64,000 nucleotides of DNA from Liolophura sinensis (GCF_032854445.1 NC_088303.1:5897501-5961500), one strand, 5' to 3'. Shown: positions 1 to 12,033, numbered from the stretch's first letter. The notes: generated by a model not told the origin, from the sequence alone. Made by a program: numbers and translations.

Positions 1-350
1 AATAGAGCTACAGGCAGCTAGTCTGCGTACAGTTGACCTACAGGGGACAGTCAGCCTGTGTACAGTAGATCAACAGGTAGCTAATCTTTGTACAATTGAT
101 CTTCAGGCGGCAGCCCATGTACAGTAGATCCACAGATAACACAGGTCTGTGTACAGTTGATCTTCAGGTGCAGCCTGTGTACAGTTGATGTACAGGTGGC
201 AGCCTGTGTACAGTAGATCTACTAGCAGCTAGTCGGTGTACAGTTGATCTACAGGCAGCTAGTTGGTGTACAGTTGATGTACATATGTGAAAAAGTGTAC
301 ATTTGGGGAACAGATGGCAGCCTGTGTACAGTAGATATATACAGACAGCA
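1..350. repeat. Degenerate ~31-33 bp minisatellite
   Basis: Tandem copies of a unit built on GTACAGTTGATCTACAGG followed by CAGCTAGTCTG or GCAGCCTGT. Copies are diverged and alternate between GTACAGTTGAT and GTACAGTAGAT. It runs off the left edge of the window, so its full length is unknown. It shares the GTACAG core with the 18-bp array that follows and probably has a common origin. Confidence 0.8.
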
Positions 351-359
351 GTAAGCCTG

Positions 360-735
360 TGTGGGGCCTTTGTACAGGTGGAACCTTTGTACAGGTGAAA
401 GCATTTGTGCAGTTGGGAGCCTGTAGGTGAGAGCCGTTGTACAGGTGGGAGCCTTTGTACAGGCGGAAGTCTGTGTACAGGTGGAAGCCTTTGTACAGGT
501 GGACACCTCTGTCCAGGTGGAAGCCTTTGTGCATATGGGAGTCTTTGTTTTGGGTGGAAACCTTTGCGCAGGTGGGAGTCTGTGTAGAGGTGGAAGCCTC
601 TGTACAGGTGGAAGCCTTTGCACAGGTGGGAGCCTGTTTACAGGTGGAAGCCTTTGTACAGGTGGGAGCCTGTGTACAGGTGGAAGCCTTTGTGCAGGTG
701 GGAGCCTGTGTACAGGTGGGAGTCTTTGTAGGTGA
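360..735. repeat. 18-bp minisatellite (GTACAGGTGGAAGCCTTT)
   Basis: About 20 tandem copies of an 18-bp unit, alternating between GTGGAAGCCTTT and GTGGGAGCCTGT forms. Because 18 is a multiple of three and the unit lacks stops, several frames on both strands stay open with a six-residue protein repeat. I read these as by-products and not as genes. A short (AAAT)n run follows at about 745-765. Confidence 0.85.
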
Positions 736-934
736 CATCCTCTAACAAATAAATAAATAAATAAATACACAGAGATGGAGGCCTATATACGCAAAGATCT
801 GTAAACCGGTGCTCGGGGCTTTTGTACAGACTTAAAAGCTACTTCGACTCGTTTTGAAATGTTGAATGCATGGGCTTGACGCGAGAGACGAGTCAGGGTT
901 CTCTTAACTCACACCTTTCTAAAACTCTCTCCAG

Positions 935-1032
935 GTGTGGGTCAGTATCGTTCCGAGACTTGGGTTGTATGCCAGTGGTTCATTGGCTACAAAGAACAAG
1001 AAAACGATGTTATTGTCTATAATGAAAGGTAG
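935..1032 (+). CDS. Possible terminal exon of an unidentified gene entering from the left
   Basis: A pyrimidine-rich tract ending in CTCTCTCCAG (925-934) precedes a short open stretch. Read in the frame starting at 937, it gives about 31 residues rich in aromatic and charged amino acids, ending in VIVYNER and a TAG stop at 1030-1032. Two extra bases at 935-936 would complete a codon from an upstream exon, which would lie left of the window. The acceptor is good and the residue composition looks protein-like, but I do not recognise a family. GAAAG|GTAGTG at the end could instead be a splice donor. It may also be chance. Confidence 0.3.
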
Positions 1033-2472
1033 TGTACCTTGTGGTAAATCTGATTTAATCAAAATCTCACAATGTTTTATGCACATTTTATATTATCTCA
1101 ATCAGTTTGTCAAACGTCAGCATTTAAATAGAGATGTTGTAAACTCTACTCTTTGATATATGACTTGCATAACGGCTTAACATAAATAATACCACGATAT
1201 TGCTGAATGACTACGGTACCAACAATCTTATCAATGTTTAAACTTTACGTGATGACCACAACACATCACAAATGTCACACTGACACGACATCTCAACGTT
1301 AAGAAACGTGTCAAAGTATACAAACACAAGTTTAATCAACAAAGTTTAGTTAAAATGAATATAAATTCTACAAGATGAAAACATAAACATGTGGAGGCGT
1401 ATATGTATTGCCTCAATGGTAGATTACGAGGTGGAGGCGAACACTTACTTGTATGTACCGGTAGTCAACATGTATGCGTACATGTGGAGATCAATGTACT
1501 GTAAGTGTGCATTTCACTGTGTAGGGGACATGGGTATGTAATGTAGGCACAAGCATCCCACACAGATAGAGAGCCTGGGAACCTATATAGGTCTAATTAC
1601 ATGTACATATGTGGTAAGAACAAGGAGCTATTTACTGGACTATATCTGTCACCCATTACGATGCCCTAGACGCAGTTTAGAATAAAAAGTAACACATTTC
1701 TCGACAAAACAGTAAAATAATACAGGTATAAACAAACAGAGTGATGTGCGAGAATACCACATTTAGTGTAGCAACAAAGTACATATAAATATGGCACAAG
1801 AGCAACACTGTAACGTATACACCTCCATCTGCTTGTCACTTCATGAAAAAATAAATAAATAAAAAAATTGGAGAATATGAATGATACAGTCTTTTATAAT
1901 GACATATATTCCGGCCCATAGTTATGGTATTAATGACATACATGCATCACTATTAAGAAGAAAAAAAAGACCATACAGAAATATACAACCTATTACAGGT
2001 TCCAGCTCATTATAAGTTAATTGTGAGCAAACCAAGGAAGAGCTATTACAACAGCTCCGGTTTGAAGAAATGACATGCGAAGGGAAATCTGAGCGTTTTT
2101 GTGGAAGTTTAAATATGTGTACGCTGTATATCAGATGAATTTTATACTAAACCTTGACCTTAACCTAGCCTGAATACAATCACTTAGTTTATCTCTTGGA
2201 GATATACATATTTTCCCGCCACGATTGTGTTTACTCAGGCAAATGGGTTAGTAGGGGCGTCAGTCTCAATTTGCAGCGTCATTGTGATATTGCGGTTATG
2301 TGAAACGGCAACCTTACACCCCTTGTCTAGGTCAGGCTGGTCTAGCCTACATAAATGACTGTCTGGCGTGCCTCAGCAGTGCCGTGACACCCAGACGCCG
2401 GGATTTAAACGACAGCAGAAGAGGCAGTTTTAACATTTCATAGAGAAGTTGCGAAAGGAGCACGTTTTGAGA
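1033..2472. other. Intergenic stretch upstream of the GST gene
   Basis: No exon, array or identifiable transposon was recognised here. It is AT-rich DNA with scattered ATGTACATG-type palindromic words. The GST promoter and 5' UTR must lie near its right end; I see no convincing TATA box. Confidence 0.5.
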
Positions 2473-5400
2473 ATGGCAAACGGTATGATGCTTTACTGGG
2501 GCTCCGGCAGCGCTCCATGCTGGCGAGTGATGTTGGTTTTGCGGGAGAAAGGCCTGGAGTACAAGGACAAGATGGTGTCGTTTGAGAAGAAGGAGCATAA
2601 GAGTGAGGAAATCTTGCAGATCAACCCTCGTGGGCAGGTTGGTATGTTAAAAAGTAACCCGGGATGGGGAGTGAATATCTCTTATGTCGGCTTCTTGAAA
2701 GTTCTAATTCATATATCGAAGTACATGTATATAGCTAGGCCTACATGTATATAGTACATAGTCCCAGTAGTCCACAAAAAATAAGCATAGTAACTTGATT
2801 TCAATATTTCGAACTTAATTAAGATAGCTTAAGGACAAATGTGACCTTCCAGCACCAAACCAGTCACATGGGTGAATTTTTCAAATATGAGATATTATAT
2901 TTTTCTGAAAGAGCATTGAATGAGCTTTTCAAAAATATATGATATGTTGGCATTGGATAAAAACTGGCCATGTAATTGTGAATTTAAAACCCTGAATTTA
3001 CGCGCTCGCAAAAATAAGAAAACTGGAGAAAAAACCCATTAAAATGCCATAAATTGAGTCCTTAGCAACGCATTGTTGTACTAAAGTTATCAAGATGAAA
3101 TTTACTACACATGTTTATCACACATATGCCTATATTTGCACCAAAATCTGAACACAAACTCTAACAGGAACATATTTTGCTTTTACTTTAAAGTTTATAC
3201 CCTTGTTCACCGTTATCAGTCATTTTGCCCGTTTTGGCGTGACTGTGACACAGTCCACTCATCTTAAGTATATATCAAACAAGTGTGACACAAGGTGTGT
3301 TTTTAACTGTACTGAAGATTCAAATTGAATTTGAAGAGTTTATACACCATTGTTCTCCCCTGACCACGCCCACGGCTATGGCCACGCCCACCAAACGTCT
3401 GACCACGCTGACTTCCTTTGCCACGACCACGTTTCACACGTTCATGTCCATCGCTGTCCTTCCTTGTTTCAGTGATAATCACAGTTTCATCCTGTTCTAC
3501 ATTTGGCAATACATCTGGTTTAGGGCAAACTGTGTCTTTAAAAGGCTCATCAACATACTCTCGGATAGATTTATATAAGTATTGTTGCCTCTGAAGTGGA
3601 AGACCAGGTGGAGCTAACACATCCGGTGCACCCCGTGGGAAGCTTGAATCTGACATGAGGATGTTGAACTCTGTTTCCGCAGATTCTGAGTGTTCCTTTA
3701 CGAACACAGAGCCAGGATGAGCATCATCAAATCTGAAGTGCTGATACTTCTTTATTCCGTGTAATGGTTTACAGGAATTCTTGAAGAAGGCCTGCCAATC
3801 ACTGACTGGAACGACAGTGGTGCCATCTCCATACCCAACGACCTGCGCAATGTTGACAGATGAGCTCTCATTCACCACAGTTTCTAATACACTTTGTGCT
3901 GGTACAAGATTGCGCTTGAAGGCCCTCTTCAAGAGACCAAAACACCAGTCTGGTGCAAATTTGGTGTGTCCGGCGATGAGAAAATTCAGCGAAACAGATT
4001 TGTGCAGACCGACAGCCACTCTCCACGCAAAATACCACAACACGAAACGGTCAGCTGATCTTTGTTTACATTTTGATTGCCCCTCAGGTGGCGCGCGAAA
4101 TTCTTTCTCTCGGCTGTCAGTCAGTCATAAATCACTCATTGAGGGGTTTGGCGTCTATGACCTGATTGTCTACCTGAATTTTGTGGCTTTTCCCCACTCA
4201 GCTTGATCAATGCTATCCGCATGATCGAAAACATAGTCTTCGGCGGCCTCGCTTTTCATTACCGACTCGTAAGTGGTCTCGGTTGGATCAAAATTCATCC
4301 TCTGTGGTATCGGAATCAGAGCCGTCACCGTCTGCATCGTCTTTTCCATCTTCTGAGACGTATTCAGCGAGTAAATCCTCCAAATTCGACGAATCTTGGG
4401 CATTCAAATTCAGAAGTTTCGCGATTTCAGCCTCCATGCTTGAAAAACGGAAGCGAAGGCATAACATTCACTACGCTTGCGCAGAAGAATTGGACCAATC
4501 ACTGATCGGCTGTTATGCAGTTGCTAGGACAAACATAGCTTTGTGCAGATACAAAGGGTTTGAAAACGGCTTTCTAATTGGCTTACAGTTGACATGACGT
4601 ATTTGAAAGGAATAGAACTGTGTTGGGGGAATCCTGACCTAGATTTTGATACCAAGCACGCCGGGGGAATACCCTTTTACCACGCTGTGTTGGCCGATAC
4701 TTTGGAGGAAATTTAAGGACAATTTGGGCAATTTTATCGCTGAACAAGCAACATCATCTCAGAAAAAGTGTTTTGAAACGTATTTTAAGGTATGAATTTT
4801 CAAAAAATGTATGTTTAGGAGCAAAGTCTAAGAGTTTTTCTAACGTATGACCTAAAATTCCAAAAATCGATGATTTACGCACGGAAATGTATATAAGCCT
4901 GTGTAAACAGATACAGGCTGGCGACTTCCGACTGGTTTGGTGGTGGGGGGTCACAAATGTTAATTAAAGTGATAGTAGAAATATTGATATTGTTGAAATG
5001 AATTCCTTTGTAGTTTATGTTGTCTTCAAAAGTTGGTTGAGTTTTGCTGAGATTGTAGGCCTACTGCAAAATCGGATCCATACTGTTTTCACTTTCGTTT
5101 TTGTTTACAGATTACAAAGTTTTGTTGGGGGATATGTCTTTTAACCTCTTTGTTAATTATTAAAAGACTACTTTAGCATAGTTGCAGAATGTAACTCTCT
5201 GTATCGATCAGCACGAAGTGTTTGGGGAATTACGGGATATAACTGCTTCTACATGTAATGGGTCGGATCGACGGTAAGCCACATTTAGCACATCTTCACC
5301 TGTGCATTAAGTCTTCCCTAGCGTAAATTAACTGAGTGGTCCCCATAATCAGTTAACCTGTTCTGAGCATCGCCAAACCAAAAATGATCACTAGGAAAGA

Positions 5401-8400
5401 TCTAATGTGCGTGTAAAGATGAGGTAAATGTAGCTTACTGCCGATCCGCCACATTAGAAGCAGTTATTCCCCGTAGCTCTCCCAACATTCCACGGTTAAA
5501 TTTGGCACAGAATGATTCCTTGATTATGATATTAAGGAATTGGAAAGTAGTGACATTTAGACATTACCTAATTGTGTGAAGGATATGTTAACATTTTGAT
5601 ATTTCAGCTGCCTGCCTTTAAACATGGGAACATTATTATCAACGAGTCCATGGCCATATGTGAATATCTGGAGGTTTGTATATGTACATTTCCTTCCGAT
5701 AAAATTAGTCTACGTCATCATTTAAAGTACCATATGCCACATATTCTTAATAACCAAACTTGTTTTGATGCTGAGATGAAGACTTTTGAAATATAATTCC
5801 CTATAAATCTGTGAGTAATTTAAGCTGTTTATGGGACATATTGTTGACGGCGAAAAAATTGTGCTGCTATTTTAAATGTCAACTACATAAAGTTGAACCT
5901 TCCAGATGAAGTACGGACATGTATTGGGCTTTGAGTGGACAGTCAAAAGGTTTTGTTTTGGACAATCCAAAAGTTCCATTTATCTGAGTTCTCCCTTCGA
6001 CCATCAACCACAGATGCTTAAATCCTGTCCGTAAGCCCTATATATGCCATATACCAGCCTCTTACATATATAAGAAGTAAAGGTATGAAACGACTTTCAA
6101 CTGGCACAATGCAATAGCTGCAAAATTCAAGAAACCGTAAGTATTTCCAAATCAGTTGTATTCTGTCCCAGTGACACTTATGTGCTAATTGAGCCTATAG
6201 CAGATCTGTTGTATTATTATTTATTCGACTTTACAAGGGAGATAGTACCGTACAAGGGAGATAACCCATAGGGGTAAATTTTTTATAGAGTAAGATGGTA
6301 CTTGGACATCACCAATGTCTTATCGGCTCATTTAGCACATATAAGTGCCACTGGGATAAAATACAATTGATTTGGAAATACTAATGGCGGATTCGAGCAG
6401 ATAATATCTCCAGGTATGGAAACGAGTAGAAAGGTTGGAGGTTGAAGGCATTATTTCTTAATGTCGGAGACATTGCATGATGCCAGTCGAAAGTCATTTC
6501 ATACCTTTACATATGACATATACGGACTGGTTTTGAGCACCTGTGCATCAACTCACTCAAATTGCTATATTTAGAAACATGGCTGAAGTTTGACTTTTTT
6601 GACTGGGTTACCTCCCCTTGTAGTGAAAATGCCAGATGTCCAGTGAACTTCAACTGTCAGACTTGGCATTGTTTTGTAATTATGCAGCCTACCTTGTATA
6701 ACAGTTCTGCTGTACAGATCGAAGGGTACTTTATAGTACATGTACATATATTAATATAAGGTAAGGTTGTATTTGGTTTAATTGATTTACAATTCGCTTT
6801 CAGTCTGTAATATTGTTGCCACGAAAGAAGGTTGCATTGTGGGAATCTTTGTGCCATGGTACCTCATTTGCGTGCTATCTCATAGGGCAGAAAGTTTAGA
6901 CCAGTGACAGACTTCCCCTTCTAATAATTGACCCAGCACTGTGTTTTGGGACACCTGTTGAAATCATTCGGATTTTTAGGGGTTCACGCAGGTACTTCTG
7001 GGACAGTTGTTGTTTTCATTCAGATTATTAATAGTTATTTGATTTTGTGTGCCACCTACAGCCTAGACCGTTTGACCGATTTTTTTCCATTTCTTTGTAA
7101 CTTCTTGAGATATTGTCAAAAAACTAAAATTTCACTGACCTGTAGCTCGAGAACTATGGGAACTACAAATGTGAAAGAGCCCAAGGCATGCTCTTTCCAC
7201 AGCTCGCCAATGAATTTGAGCTGCGATCAGTTGTTTTCTCACTAGAAGCAGTTAAGTGACAACACTGTTTTTTGTTACAAATAGATGGTAATCCTATTGC
7301 TTTAACATGGAGTTAAATGGGAACTGGACTAGGTTTGTGGTATTTGATTTAATGTTTTCTGCTGCACTGTTTGTGATTTCCCAAAAGGGTTGTGGGATTA
7401 CATACAGCTATGCTGTCTTCTGTTTGATAGCGTAGAAAGTGAAACTGCTTTGCATTTCTAGTTATTATTGTTTTTTTTGCCTTTTCTTGAAAGCTTAAGG
7501 AGCTGTACAAGGAAAAGTTTTGTTGTTGGATTGCATGTTGAAATTTGTTGATTTTAGGAACAATGTTACGAGGCAGATTTTGGCTGTTTTGGGTTAAGTT
7601 TGGTCTTGTGACATGGCAGCCTTCTTGGATTTTGATCAAAACCTTTAAAAATCTTCTTCACAATCAACGAAAGGATTCTTTTGACATTTGAGGTACTTGT
7701 AGAGAGTAAAAGTGTCCAATTTTGAGAATGTTTTCATGTATTCTGCTGCATTTGGCAACACTGATTTCGGTTTATGCTTTCTGATTTTGCCTATCTTTAT
7801 AACTTTTTGAGATATGGTCAAAAAACTTTTTAAACTTTCAAAACATAGTTTTGAGAACTAAAAGCTAGAAATGGGAAACTTGCACCAAATTGTAGCTCAA
7901 GACATGTAGTTTCTGCTGATGACCATGGATTTGAGCTATGATCAATAGTTTTCTCGCTAGGAATGTTCAAATGACACCATCCTACTTCACAAATAGAAAT
8001 GTAAGCCTGTGCATTTAACGTAGATTTCAGAGGCAACTGTATTACTATACATGTGCTGCAGGTAACTTGCCACATAGGTCGGCCGTCTGTCACTCAAACC
8101 GAGAAATGAACAACTCTCCCTCCTCTCCACAGCTATCAACGGACAATTTTGAATGTTTGCACGTAAACCAGCCCTGTTGCAATGCATCTTGGGTAATTCT
8201 TAACAATCCCGATGACATTCCGCCCAAACCCTGTGCTATCACTAATATAAGTCTAAAGCCATGGCCAAATATACCAACAATTTCTATCCACAGATGTACC
8301 TTGAGTCATGACTAGCCCCCAAAAATGTAACTCTTATTAGGGCAAATTCAACTGTTAAAGAAGTATTTCCTTTTCCAGTTTCTTCTCAGGTCTGGACAGG

Positions 8401-11400
8401 CTTTAGGATGCCGCACAGAAAAGTAACTACAAAACCATATGCCATGGCTTTGGACTGGAGATCTTTCTTAAACAAAGCAACACTCAACACTGCTTATCCC
8501 TTCTAACTATTTAGACCAAAATTTCATATCTTTATAGTCTCTGAACATTTCCTGTCAGCTACATGAACTCTGTCCTCGACTGTCGTCAAACCTGACCTGA
8601 GCCCCGGGAAACCAGATGGGACATGAGGCACCATATGTTGAGTGACCTAAAACATACATAATTCACCAGGTGTGGTGATCGCAAAGGCTTAATACAGGCA
8701 AGACGTTGTGGTGGCCTTCAGCACTCTGAACACATTGTTTATGATGTTTCATAGTGTGGTGTCCAGGCAAAGTTGATTATTTTTCTTTTTTGTCTGGCTT
8801 TTTCTCCATGTTGTCTATTTTTGTAAATACTGTTACGGTTTGTACATGCAACTTGAATTTGTTGAATTGTCCGTTGTCTATGTTTTTCGGCAATTAAATG
8901 GAGCTATTCGTCGTCTTGTGTTAGCAAGGTTTGCCAAAGCTTAATATTTTCTGATCGTGGCATATTAGTTTATCTCATTATTTTCATAGTGTTTTCTTAC
9001 TTGACATTCAATTGAGCCTTGATGGCCACCGGTATCACTGTAAGGAATGTAACAGCTTTAATTCTTGCGATCAAGATTTTTCGGAAAACACAGGCCCGAG
9101 CTGTTTAGTTAGGAGTCAGATGCAGTTTATTTTTGTATTTAGATGAACCAACTCAAAAATCCTGAATTTCTTTCTGCAATATGTCTTTTTGAACCAGTGA
9201 CTTGAGCTTCAACTAATGCATAATTCTGGTGGAAGTGCCAAAACTATTGAGATCAAATACTGAGGTGTACTTGGGACAAATTCTGCTGTTCACCTGCTGG
9301 GTCGACCTAAAGACAGACAGACCAGAAGACATGTTTTAAGAGGGGTTAGCTACATATATATCACCAAGGATTCAGGCGGATTACAAAAGAGCACTACACA
9401 AGCCATTTTTCTTTGGCTGACTCCTGGATCTAATTTGATACTTAGTTCTTAATACTCTCACAGGCTACATCTTTATTTTTTGTTCTTGCTGCCACAGGCT
9501 ACTTTTAAGGAACAGGGCTCAACTCTCATCCCTGACTCTCCAGAGGAGCGAGGCTTGGTGCTGCAGAGGGCCTTCGAGGTAGGGGTTTGCCTCAGATTTC
9601 TCATAGCCAGTACTGCATCATTTATCTGAAAGATTAATACAGAACTCAGAGCACGAATCATATATATCATATATGATCATATATATAGCAGTGTTTTTTT
9701 TTGCCTCACAAAAGTATTTTGAGGGAGCATCTGTAGTTGTTACTTTGTGCATCCATGCATCCATCAAAAGTACAAATTGTATGTTGAAAGCATAACTCGG
9801 AAGTCTTGGTAAGAACAGTTTTTATTATTGGCTACAATGTACTTGTACATAGGGATGGAACATTCAGCATTCATCCAACACTAGCAGCGTTTTGTTGAAG
9901 TCCAGCTCATGCTGACTTCCTCTCCAGCCGTACGTGGGAAGGTCTGGCAGCAACCTGCAGATGGTTGTGGGTTTCCATCCATCATAAGGCTGGTTGCTGT
10001 CATGTAAGTTAAATATTCTTGAGTGCGGTGTAAAACACCAATCAAACAAGTAAAGAACAGTGTTTTGCACTACATGATGCATGTTTCCATTGCCTTACTG
10101 CGACCATTTGCCGACAGCAATATACATGTATGTCTGACATTGATGTTTGCTGACTTGTTGCAGGCACTAAACGTCCATACTAACTGCATAGCAGAGGTGG
10201 TGTTGTACCACTGGAGAACCAAAGAAGAGGACAAAAAAGAGGTAGGGATGGAAAAGTGTGAAACTTTACAGGCTTGTCAGGAAAACATTCAGGTGTTTCC
10301 AGAGTTGGAGAATATTGTGGCAGTGGAAATTACCTCCCTGTCCCGTTCTGTTTTTTGAGCAAAGCGAATCTTTGACCACTGTAGCTATTTATGTACATTT
10401 ATAAATGTGCATTAGGGATGCAGTTAACACAAGTTAAAAAAGGCCCAAGAACATAAATATGGGTTGACCATCAACGTGCACAAAACTTTTTTAAAGATAC
10501 GAACAGGAAACATTGAATTCATGTATTCCAGCGAAGAAAAACTATGAGAAAACAAGTGAAGGTGTTGTTGGACATCGGTGTGTAGAACAGGTGATTTCTT
10601 TTAATTTAAAAATACACAGGTGTGTAAAATTTTATTTATTTATTTGATTCATGTTTTACACCATACTGAAGAATATGTCACTTAATTATACCATGACAGC
10701 CAGCATTTTTGTGGGAGGAAATTGGGCAGAGAAGACCCACGGCCATTCGCTGGTTGCTGGCAGACCTCATTCTAACAAGTTTTAATGGATGCTCATATAA
10801 ATCTGATGTTTCTGGAAATTCTTTGCTTTTTGTACCATTTGTGAGAAAGAAAACTAATTTAAAGTATTTCAGTATTTTCTGTGGTCTAACTTCTATTTGA
10901 GGCACAAAATGTGTTTTTTTATCACACTTGAGGCAAATCACTGTAATTGGGATGTCATGTTTTGAACCTACAGATAGGCCGCAAAATAATGTGTGGGGTT
11001 TTTGATTTAATCTTATCAGGAGGATATCAGAAAGAGAGAGGAAGCTTTCAGAAAAGAGGTGCAGCTGTGGGAGGGCTACTTTGTAAAGGTATGTATTCAT
11101 GGACTAGTAGTTCTCTTGATTTCACAAATGTAGCGCTGTAAAAAAGGGTTTTTATTGTAAACACTGTAACTAATTAGCACCTGTATATATATAAATCTCA
11201 CGGAATACCATTTATGTTATTTGGAATAAAGTGGTTGGGTCACTGGACAAAGATCTGGTCATGTGGGTGGAAACTTGTGAAACCTTTTACAATTATGTGG
11301 TGATGCCTCGTCTTAAGATAAGGTTAAGACACATATTATCCAGATGAAATATATTCATCATCACAAAAGGGTATTTGTGGAGACAGGACTTTATTGGTTT

Positions 11401-11882
11401 TCATGCAGCTTTAGGGTTATCCTTAATATTCAATTTCAATACAATACAGTATGGTAAGTTGGTCCATGAAGGTTGGTAAGCTGTTCGGAATAGATCTGAT
11501 ATGTTTCATAGAACATGTTTGGTAGGAAATTTACAGAGGTTTCAAAGGTTTGGAGAAATCAGGCTAATTGACTTATCTTATCGTGTCCTGTTAAGTTTAG
11601 GAACATGCATGCAAGCTTGCTCCATACATCAGATATAAATTCTCTTAATGTCATTTATTACAGATGGGTGACAAATCATTTGTTGCTGGGAAAACATTCT
11701 CCATGGCTGACTGTGTCTTTTTCCCACTGTTCGCCTTCCTGGTGCGGATGGGCCTGGACTTGAAGCGCTATCCTCAGCTGGCGAAATACTACAACATGGT
11801 CTCAGAAAGACCCTCAGTTAAATCAACATGGCCACCACATTGGAAGGATTCAGAAAACAAGACGATGCTTCAGAACATCTAA
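2473..11882 (+). CDS. gstr: Glutathione S-transferase, rho-class-like (six coding exons)
   Basis: Cytosolic GST that conjugates glutathione to electrophiles. Coding exons: 2473-2637, 5608-5673, 9498-9578, 10164-10241, 11020-11088 and 11664-11882 (stop included). All five introns are GT-AG and phase 0, and the product is 225 aa, the usual length for the class. Thioredoxin-like domain, residues 1-80: SAPCWR at 13-18 (the position of the catalytic residue in this class), the conserved cis-proline P57 in QLPAF, and the glutathione-binding ES pair at 68-69 in NESMAICEYLE. The helical C-terminal domain has the N-capping box S166-x-x-D169 (FSMADCVFFP) and ends with the family signature WPPHW near the C-terminus. 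An in-frame ATG at 2449 exists, but 2473 matches the family N-terminus. It resembles fish and molluscan rho/'A-like' GSTs. A possible polyadenylation signal AATAAA is at 12034. The short exons make it invisible to single-frame scanning. Confidence 0.95.
3303..4043 (-). pseudogene. C-terminal fragment of a DUF7869-like transposon protein
   Basis: Open frame of about 246 codons beginning with no ATG (GTG at 4041-4043), so it is a truncated body and not a gene start. It opens with LWYFAWRVAVGLHKSV and FLIAGHTKFAPDWCFGLLKR, a segment I recognise from the end of the conserved domain in large families of uncharacterised transposon proteins in corals, molluscs and cartilaginous fish. It continues with a YGDG..VPVSDW segment and ends in an Arg/Gly-rich tail (GRGKGSQRGQ...GRGHSRGRGQ). 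The acidic catalytic region that normally precedes LWYFAWR is missing. Confidence 0.65.
4170..4437 (-). pseudogene. N-terminal fragment of the same transposon protein, frameshifted
   Basis: From an ATG at 4435-4437 the - strand encodes MEAEIAKLLNLNAQD followed by an Asp/Glu/Ser-rich stretch ending TTEDEF, then a TGA stop at 4288-4290. The neighbouring frame continues with DPTETTYESVMKSE down to about 4170, so a one-base slip in the run of four A/T around 4290-4293 breaks the frame. The acidic N-terminus followed by FDPTETTYE reads as one ancestral protein. A GT-like site follows (AG|GTAGAC), which may be a former donor. Confidence 0.5.
5211..5500. mobile_element. Foldback/MITE-like inverted repeat element
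   Basis: Two arms of about 80 bp, roughly 5215-5310 and 5400-5495, are imperfect reverse complements. Shared blocks are TATAACTGCTTCTA versus AATAACTGCTTCTA, GGATCGACGGTAAGC versus GGATCGGCAGTAAGC, and CACATCTTCACC versus CTCATCTTTACA. A ~90-bp loop separates them. No coding capacity. It lies in GST intron 1. Confidence 0.7.
6040..6540. mobile_element. Second, unrelated foldback/MITE-like element
   Basis: Arms at about 6060-6210 and 6320-6525 are imperfect reverse complements. Matching blocks are TAAAGGTATGAAACGACTTTC (left) against the complement of GAAAGTCATTTCATACCTTTA (right), and GTATTTCCAAATCAGTTGTAT against the complement of ATACAATTGATTTGGAAATAC. The central region has two copies of TACAAGGGAGATA (about 6232 and 6253). 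The element is in GST intron 2 and has no coding capacity. Confidence 0.7.
7060..8005 (+). repeat. Diverged direct repeat pair in GST intron 2
   Basis: About 230 bp at 7060-7290 and about 240 bp at 7765-8005 share a series of blocks in the same order: AACTTCTTGAGATATTGTCAAAAAAC / AACTTTTTGAGATATGGTCAAAAAAC, GAGAACTA, GTAGCTC, GAATTTGAGCTGCGATCAGTTGTTTTCTC / GGATTTGAGCTATGATCAATAGTTTTCTC, and ACAAATAGA. This indicates two old copies of one unidentified interspersed repeat or a local duplication. No coding content is seen. Confidence 0.55.
9897..10056 (+). mobile_element. SINE family 1, 5'-truncated copy
   Basis: Starts within the body (GTCCAGCTCATGCTG) and runs through TACGTGGGAAGGTCTGGCAG, GGTTGTGGGTTTCC and the family 3' end GTAAAACACCAATCAAACAAGTAAA. 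The tRNA-like head is absent. It lies in GST intron 3, between the exons at 9498 and 10164. Confidence 0.8.
10629..10772 (-). mobile_element. SINE family 1, truncated copy
   Basis: Begins with the reverse-complemented tail TTTATTTATTTATTTGATTC, then CATGTTTTACACCATACTGAAGAATAT, CCAGCATTTTTGTGGGAGGAAA and GCTGGTTGCTGGCAGACCT. The tRNA head is missing. In GST intron 4. Confidence 0.75.
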
Positions 11883-12033
11883 AATAAGTCCTGTATGTCA
11901 TTTAACCTCCCCACATCCACTACCTTGGCACCAATCTAACATACATGTATATCCAGCCGATGGAAAGTTGTTCCTGCCTATAATAATTCAGGTCCAAGCT
12001 GTGTAGTTCATTGTTCATTCTTCCCTTAATTGC

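Larger units (their letters stand above)
2841..4954 (-). mobile_element. Internally deleted DNA transposon with inverted repeats (DUF7869-type protein remnant)
   Basis: The element sits in GST intron 1. Its ends are imperfect ~25-bp inverted repeats: the left end begins GTGACCTTCCAGCACCAAAC, and the reverse complement of the right end begins GTGACCCCCCACCACCAAAC. AAAT flanks both ends (2837-2840 and 4955-4958), a candidate target-site duplication. The internal - strand carries the C-terminal part of a transposon protein (3303-4043) and a separate N-terminal acidic piece (about 4437-4170). The middle, where the catalytic core would be, is absent, so this copy cannot be autonomous. The superfamily name is not certain to me. 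Confidence 0.72.

Noticed and set aside
249-745. Several overlapping open frames on both strands (up to 173 codons)
   Set aside because: They are produced by the 18-bp repeat, whose length is a multiple of three; open in many frames at once and low complexity.
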